NCBI GenBank assembly: GCA_019322435.1
Contig: JAHWIR010000011.1
Location: 1-23,800 of the forward strand
Direction: 5' to 3'
DNA length: 23,800 nt
Source of the DNA: Candidatus Woesearchaeota archaeon
Lineage (GTDB): Archaea; Nanobdellota; Nanobdellia; Woesearchaeales; WJKL01
Positions 13,684 to 22,600 of the stretch are shown here, piece after piece (positions within the stretch are counted from its first letter, which is position 1; every line of letters starts with the position of its first letter). The position numbers and the translations under genes were made by a program. The notes beneath the pieces were generated by a model. That model was not told the DNA's origin and did no database searches. It saw only the letters and a list, made by a program, of their open reading frames with translations.

Positions 13684-16600
13684 AATCAAAAATAAACAAA
13701 AAAGAGAATTGGATCAAGATATTTGCACTTTTCATTATTTGCATGTTTATGACTTCTGGGATTAGTATAAATTCTATAGCGCAAGATGAAGAAGAAAAAA
13801 AATGGGAAGATATGAGTGTTGAAGAAAAATTTCAATCTAACCCTGAAGAAGCAATTGATGAAATTTACAAAGGAACAATCTCTCCTGATGACCCAAAGAT
13901 TCCCCCCGCTATTTGGGATCAGATAGATCAAAGCAAGATTCAAGATATAGCTAAAATACCTGCACAATATGTTGATGTAAATAAAGTAAAAGATCAGTCA
14001 AAATTAACAGCAACTCAGTTAATTTATGAAGATAATCTTGAGAACATTGGAGATTTAAAGGATCTCAACTCTGATGCAATGAATCAGGCTTTCCATAAAA
14101 AAGGGTTAGTTCCTGAGTCTGTCACTATTGTTGTAAGAGGAGGAAATAAATTAAAAAAGAGAGAGAATATATTTGTTTTATTAAACCAGGGTCGTGAACT
14201 AAATCTTAATTCAATTCCTGCCAATGTTATATCAGTAGTAGCTGTTGGTCCGGAAGAAGGAGAAGAGCTATATCCTGGATTTGTATTCTTAAAAGAAGGA
14301 GAATCCCTTGTTGTGGTAGGAGACCAAACACTCAAGATAAGCTTTGACGAACAAGGAAAAGTAGACATCCAAGCAGTAGGTCGCAGTATCAAAGGAAAAG
14401 GAAATATCAAAATCACAACAGAAGGGGATATAACAAAAATAAGACTTGAGAGCGGCATAGAAGTTTCTATTAAATACCATCAAGAAGGAACCATTATTGA
14501 CGCAGATGGAAACAAAATATCTCTGGCAGGAGCACATACATTAAATGTAAAAGTAGGAGACAATGAATATCTATCAACTGTATTTACAAATGGGGCTGAA
14601 ACAATAATCATAGAGGATAATAAAGCTGTCTTTGATATAACAAGAGGGGAATTAACTGTTAAGAACACAAAAACAGGTCTTGTAGATAAATATTCAGGAT
14701 ATTTCTCTGTAAATTATGTTGATGATGTAGTTCAGAAATTTGAACTTAATGCAAAAGAAAGCTGGGCCTATATAGGCAAATTTAAAGAAAGAACAACTCA
14801 TGTTGGAAGAGATGTAGCCTGGAGCAGCGAATGGGATAAGAATATTGGAAATATTGAAAGTGCAATAACAACAGTAAATGAAGCTAAATTAAGGTTGGAT
14901 AAAGTAAAAGAATTAAAACAAAAGCTGGATTCAGGAATCCTTGAATTAAGAATTGAAAATATCATAGACAATCTAAAAGTCATCTATAAGACAGATAATA
15001 TTGATATTGATGAGGGAAAGCTATTAATCAATAATAAAGATTATGGGGAATGGAATCTTAAAGATATAGTAAATATTGCTCAAACAGAATTAGAAAATGC
15101 ACAAGCAGACCAAACAAATTTAATAAATAATTTCAAAAAAAGCAGGAATCTTGCACAAGATAAGACAATTATTATCAGAAGAGATAATCAAAAAATAGGA
15201 ATCGGTGCGCATAAAGCAGAAACAGAGATAAAAGGAGTAAATTCCAAAGGAATTGAAAAAACCCTTCATGATTTATTAGATATCCTGTATAATAGTGAAT
15301 CAGGACATGAAACCGATGACTTATCCACTATCTTTCTTGTCACAGACAATGTCAGACAAGCGGATGGAAGAATTACAAGACAAATTTCTGTTGACAATCC
15401 TGCAGAATTAGAACCTGGAACTCCTATTTATTATGTGACAAGGCAGGCGTTTATAACTGTTGATGGAGTAGAGAGATCATTTGAAATAACTCATAAAATC
15501 ACTAGAGAAAAAGATGGAGACCATGTCCAATTAGACCGTGATGCTATTTTATTCCAAGGAGACTTAAAAGGAAAAAAAGTAACAGACTTCTTTGCAGCTG
15601 AAAACGATTTAGTTCTAATAAACGTAAAAGCAGGAAAAGAAGTGCACCATGATATAAGTAAAGACTTTGTCAGAAACAGCATTGCACTGAAAATAGACGG
15701 GAAAGATGTTATAAGTATTGGAGACATTGAACAAAGAGCACAGCAGATACAAAGATTAGCATTAAGATACGCTATTCTGCCTGAAGAAGTCACTAAAAAA
15801 CTAGCAGTATTGCCAGAAGATCTGATTAATTTAAGAGGCGAGGAACTTGACAGAGCAATAGAAATTGCAACTGCTCAAATTGGAGAATTAGGAGAATTTG
15901 CTCAAAACCTGGTAAAAGCAGGAGATTTAGCAATAGAAGGAAAAACAATAGAAGCGATACAGGAATATAAAAAGATAGCAGAAGAAACACCAAATCTAGA
16001 TTGGAAAACAATGGCGCTTAATTTCCAAGCCCAATTCCAGGAACAGATAGGAGACATATTCAATGCAAAGAAAACCTATGAGGAGATAGTGGATGTATCT
16101 GACCAAATAATTGCAGACCCTGCAGCAAACCTAAATAGCAAAAGAGCTGCTCACCAAAACAAGATAAATGCTCTTATCTCTTTAGAAAACGAACAAGCTT
16201 ACACAAAAGCACTGGAAGAATATTTTGAAAATATTGGAAAGGATGTTTATTATTATCAAATACTAGGCAATCTGAATGCAAGAGAAAATAGATTAGATGA
16301 TGCTATTGCTAATTACAAAGCCATACTTGGATTAGATATTGACGCTAGAACAAGACTTGCCGTTGAGACAGAAATTACAAAATTAGAGGGGAGGATAGAA
16401 CGTGATGAATTAAACCAAGAAAGACAAAAAGCACTAGAAGAAGGGGATCTAAACAAAGCTAGAGAGATTGGTGAAAAGATAAAAAGCAAATTTGGTGAAT
16501 CTGTATATGATTTAATTATTAAATCCAATATTCTTTCAGGATTAGATCAAAATCCAGAAGCTAGAAGATCGTTGTTTGAAGCAGAAGACTTAATCAACAG

Positions 16601-19600
16601 GATAGCAAGAGAAACACTTTATACAGGAGATAGCAGGAGAGATCTCTCACATATATATTCTGGACTAGGAAATATTGATCTAAAAGAAAAGAACTATGGA
16701 GATTCTATAGATAATTTTGAACAAGCTCTGAAATTTAACCCTACTAATCTAAATGCTCTTAATGGAAAAGCAACAGCCCATGAACTTCAAAAGGAATACG
16801 ATCAAGCACTCGAATCTTTTAAACTCGCAAGAGAATTATTAGATCCTGTAAAAGATAAAGAAAGCATTGCATGGTATGATCAGAAAATTGACTCCCTGCA
16901 GGAATTTATAAAGATTGAGAAAGCTGAAACAATAGAAGAATTAGCAGAGATTCGAGAAAGAGCCTTTAAAGAAGGAGATATAGGTTTAGTTGTTGAATCC
17001 TCTTTAAAGATAGCAGATAAAGAAGAAGATCTTCTAAAAACCAAAGCAGAATTAGAGAGTGCAATTGATTTCTTAAAAAAAGGTCAAGCAGAATTAGCAA
17101 AAGAAGATCCAACTAAAAAAGATATCTTTGCAAAGGAAATAACCCAATTAGAAGAAAAATTAGCTGAACTTAAAGAGCCTATCAGAGAAAAGGCAGTTGG
17201 TTATCTAACCAAAGAATCAACTGAATCGCTCAAGGAAAAAGCAATTTTAAGAGTAGGCGGAGACCAGATAAGAAAAGAAATTGAAGAAATCCAAAAAGAG
17301 CTAAAAGAACTTGATGAGGATGATGAAAAATATACAGAATACTATATGGGTTTATCAAAAGACATTCGAGAACTCCAGACAAGAATTAAGGTTGCAAAAG
17401 AAGAAGGAAAAGAACCAGATTATGGAGACACAGAATTATTAGCAGACTTTCAAAGAAAAAAGAAGGAGTTGTTGGAGAGCAAAGAAGCATTTACAGAAGA
17501 TTATCTTAAAGGACTATGGAATTTAGAAGCAAAACAAGGCGAATTAGCTAAATTTGAAAAAGGAATAAATGAAGTTCTATTTGATGTATCAAGACAGGCT
17601 GAAGCGCTTTCAAGAGAAGAATTAATAGAAGTAAAAGAATCATTAAGAGAAGAATTAGGATTTGCTAGAAACGATGTATGGGAACTTGAAAAGAAACTAG
17701 AAGAAACCAAAAAATTGCAAATCACTAGAGAATATAGCAGTTATGAAAAAGAAAGTGATATAGACACTATTGAACAACAAATTGAATTAGCCAAATCTAA
17801 AGTTTCTATGGTTGTTGAAAAACATGAAAAACTAGATGAGATGGTTGATTATAAATCCTTATCAGATGAAGAGTTTGCTAAAAAGATGCAGACATTAAAT
17901 GATAGATATAAAAAATTAAATGAGGTATATGAAGATAAATCGTTCTGGGATATTGAAGAAAGACACTGGTTTACTCTCTGGCTAACCACTGAAGACGAAG
18001 ACACCAAAGAAGCAAGATTAGCTACGCAGGAAGCTAAAAGAGATTATGAAAAAGTAAGAGAAGTAAAGAAAATAAGAGATCTAAATCAAGTTGGATTTGA
18101 CCTTAAGATATATGATCAAGGTGCAAGATCTGCCATAAGAACTGTAATTCTAAGAGAGGAAACAAATGAACTTGATAACAAGCTAAAATCTAATAATCAG
18201 CTAATAGAAAACAACCAGAAAATAATAAAGGACATATCATACGAAATAGGCTACTATAGATTAGAATTGGAAGAACAACCAGTAGATGAATTTGGTCGAC
18301 CAATAAGTCTAAGTGAATTCATAAAAAGCAAAGAAGGATTAATAGAAGAGCTTAATGAGATGAATGAACAAGCAGAAGATGAAAATGAATTCCTTGAATC
18401 AGAAAAAATTAAGACCACACTTTCTGCAGCTAGTAATGCCCAGGCAGTGTTAAGTGCAGATCTTTCTGGATATGGTCAAAAAGAAAGAGAATATATGCAG
18501 GCTACAAATCTTTTGGCTCTTGCAGAAGGAGAGATATTAAGAAGCGATTTATCAACAGAAGAATTTGAAAGCTATCTTAAATACGGCTCAGATTACTCAA
18601 GCTTTTTGTCAGGAACAATGAGTGTAATACAAATACCATTCATAGGAGCAACCCAAGCATGGAGAATGGGAAAAGATTATTTGGGAATTGAAGAGGGTTC
18701 TATAATAGGTGAAAGTCAAAAAGCATATGATGATGTTTTCAAAAGTAAAGATGATGCAAGACAATTAGAAAGAATAGTTAAGTTAAGCGAGGAAAGCGGA
18801 GTAGGAATTAGTGATTTAACAGGAATGATTAAAAATGAGGACAGAACAGGGCTTAGAGAAGCATTAGGGGATAATGCATATGCAACTCATGAAAGAATAG
18901 GAACATTTGATACAAATAACAGATTTATTGACGCCATGAAACTTGATGATAAAGGAAATATAAACATGGCTGACCTAGACTTAGGAGAAAGTATAGTGGG
19001 TAATGAAGAATTCTTCGAAAGAACAATATGGGATAATATCTTTAATCCTGGCTCATTACTGATGATGCATGGCGTATCAAAAGGAATAAATTGGGCTACA
19101 GCAAGAACAATGACTTTCTTAGGTGCAAGACAAGCAGCTTTAGCAACAGCAGGGCACACAACCCTTGCAACTATTGTTGGGACAGGAGTAAAAGGAATAA
19201 CATTAACAGGAAAAGTTCTTGGTGCACCTTACACAGCATCAAATTATATAGAGGGGGTAGTTAGAGCAGGAGCATCAAAGGTTGTTGGAAAGTATATTGC
19301 AGGAAAAATCTCATACGGACTTTCAGAGCTTTTTATTGAAGAAGTAGTATTTGAGGCCATACCATACTTTAGAGTAATAAAAGACCCGTTAGAGTTAATC
19401 CATGGTGCTGGACATGTGAATGTGAATGTGATTACAAATTTCTTAACAAATAACAACATAGACAGTTCTGCTGTTTATAATCCTAATTACGGACAGATAC
19501 AGGTATACAATGCCCAAAACCAGGATCAAATGAGAAAAATGTATGGAACTTTATTCGCAGATGCTAATATCCAAAAGAACTATGAGGTAACTCCATTAGC

Positions 19601-22600
19601 AAATGATGAGGGATATCTCTACAAACCAAAAACACCAGACCTTGCATCATTTGCAATATCATCAACAGGGACAGATTTTAACCTAAATAATATCATGGTG
19701 AGTGATTCCAAGGTAGGAGCATCAGAAGAAGAGCTTACAATAATAAATGATGTGCCTAGAGGCAGTGATTTAACAAAAGTAGAACAATCTCTTGGACAAG
19801 ATGAAAGTGTTATTAATTTAGAAACACACGATAACTACATTTCCTATGAGCAGATAGATATCGAAGGAGAAATTAAACCAGCGATTGTAAGAATAGAAGG
19901 CACACCAGCAAGCGAACTTACAACTATAAAAGGGGTTAATATCAAATCTGAAATAAGCACAAATGAAATAACAAATGCAAAATATGATGTTAAAAATACA
20001 CAAGACATTCGAAATATCATCCAATCAATAGATCCTTCTGCTGTTGTACCTAAAGGAGAGCTCTTATTTACAAATGGCAATAAAAATAATCTTGTTCTAG
20101 AAATAAAAGCTGACACCAAAGCAGAAGCAGAAACAATAGAGTCTGCTTTAGAAAGAGAAGGTTACAGCAACATAAGACTGCAACAAGATAATAAGATAAT
20201 AACAGAGCAAAGAGTAAATCCAACAACAGGACAAGTAGATACAATAGCTATTAATCTGGATCCTGCTTTAGAGATTAATGAACTTGAAGTAGCAGAGGAA
20301 AAAGTCAAAGTCATTGAAAAAGAAAAACCAGTTATTACAGATCAAAAACAGCTTGTAACCAACAAAGGAGAAACCATTAATCAGGTTGTAGTAGATAAAG
20401 AGTTTGATGTTAGAAAACTCATACCATCTGCTGCTGAAATTGAGATTGATGAGGACTTTTCTGAAAAAAGTGCAACATACACAATAGAAGGCAAAACGTC
20501 TGTTCTCACAAGAGAAGGCGAAGCTCCAGTTAGAAGAGTATTAGGCGAAAGAGTTGTAACTGTTACAGAATCTGTTGAACAATCTATTGCCAACCAAATA
20601 AAATCCAGAAGAGGAACAGATCTGCTAGCAACATCATTAGAAAGTGATGTTGAAGTGATGAATATTGAAGAAGCTCAGAAAAAGCTTGCATTGGAGATTA
20701 TAACCAACATAGATAAGAATCCAGCGGCTGTTATATCTAAATTAAGAGAAATTGGCATAATTGATGGCGAAGGAAATCTAGATGAAGCTTTCAAAAATCC
20801 AATCATTGAAAATTTTGTAGAAAACTATAAAACTCAACTCCAAGAAACTTCTGAAGAGCAAGATATTGAGATAAAAGAAAATATCATGGATGTAGCAGAA
20901 ATACAATACAAAGATAAACTAATTGTAGATGAAATTATTAAAAGATTTGGCTGGGAACTTGATGTTTACAATAATAATTACCTGGACAAAGAAGGCAATA
21001 TAATTGATACAACTGAAGCTGAAAATAGAATCAATGAATATCTTAATGCATTTAAAGAATTAGAGATAGGTGTTAGATTAGATACAGAAGGAAATATTGA
21101 ATATGTTCAAAAAGAAGAAATAGTCTCTAAAGAAGATGCTTTTTCTGCAGTTCAAGAATCCTTTAGAGAAATCCCAGCACCGCCAAAAGTAACTCCATTC
21201 CGAGCACCACCACCAAGAGTAACTATAGAGGAGATTGAAGCACTAGCTTCAATAGTAGAAACAGCAACCCCTATCCAGATCTTTGCCAACTTCCAGACCT
21301 TCTATGAGCAGGGAATACTTACTGAAGATGTGTTTAGAAGAGGACTGGAAGCGCCAGAAGGAGAAAGGCTCAACATCTTCCAGCAGCAATTAACAAATGA
21401 ACAGATAGCTTCAATAGCAGCAGGAGTAAGAATAACACCAGATACCGAGGGTGATTTCAATGAATTCATAAAACCAGTTCCTATTGAAGTGCCTCTTCTA
21501 GAGATATCACCGCAGCAGCTGGCAGAATGGGGTGTTCTAGAAAAACAGGCAAAGATAAGAGAGTTTGTAAAAAGAGCCAGAGAGATCAAGCCAGGCATAA
21601 CAGATCAAGAGATAGCAAACTTAGTTACAAGAAGCATAGGAGAAGAATATTCATCCTTAGTCAACAATATCTTTGATGAAGCAGTTGTTGAAGAAGAGGT
21701 TAAAGAAGAATTCGAAGGAATTCTTGAACAAGTACAAAAACTAGAGATTGGCGAAGAGCTAGAAGAAGGAGAAGAATTCATTAGTGATTTAAGGGCAAAA
21801 ATAGGAGAAGTAATGCCTTACATTACCACTGATCCAGGAGAAGTAACTATTGATACCAAAACAGGGGAAATTGTCAGTATTAGAAGAGCAGAAATTGAAC
21901 CTAGATTAGAAATTGAACCTGGGCAAAAAATTAGAGAAGCAATCGAAGCTTCAGAAAGTTTCAGGATAATCCCTCAAGAGGTAAAAGAAAACATCAAATC
22001 AATTGATGACTTGGTTGAATTAGACTTTGATTTAATAGACTACGTCAGCGATCAGATGTCTTCTATTTATTTAGCGTATATGTTGGGTGAACCTGCTGTA
22101 TCTAAGATTTCCTATAGTGAAGAAGGAAAAATTACACAAGGCAGCTTTGTTCATGATAGAAAAACTTACAGCCTTGAAAGAATACTAGGCACTCCTGGTG
22201 GTTTTGGTACAGTATGGGAAGCTAGTGTAACTGAAGAAGAGCAGTCTCTTGGAAAAGTCGCAGTAAAATTCACAAACCCTGATCTAAGCCTTAGGCAAAA
22301 AATCAGCACACTGCGTGAAGCAGCCATAATAAAGCAGCAAATGGAACAGCCTCAAGGAATAGATAAAAACGCTGGATACCTTGCTCAGGATCAATATTTC
22401 GTTGTGATGGACCTTTATGAAGGAAAAGATGGTTTAGAAGTAATATTGGAACAAGGCCCTTTAACACTAACCCAAACCCTAAATCTCGGCTTAATCAGTC
22501 TGGAACAGCTTGCTGAGATGCACAGTGAAGGAATGCTGCACAATGATTTCAAGCCAGCAAATATGATGATCAAAGATGTCAATGCCTTGAATGAGCCTGC

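Noticed and set aside
13686..13967. Short minus-strand frames across the giant gene and the cadherin-like genes
   Set aside because: They are scattered, low-complexity and lack start signals; the plus-strand frame codes continuously through all of them.
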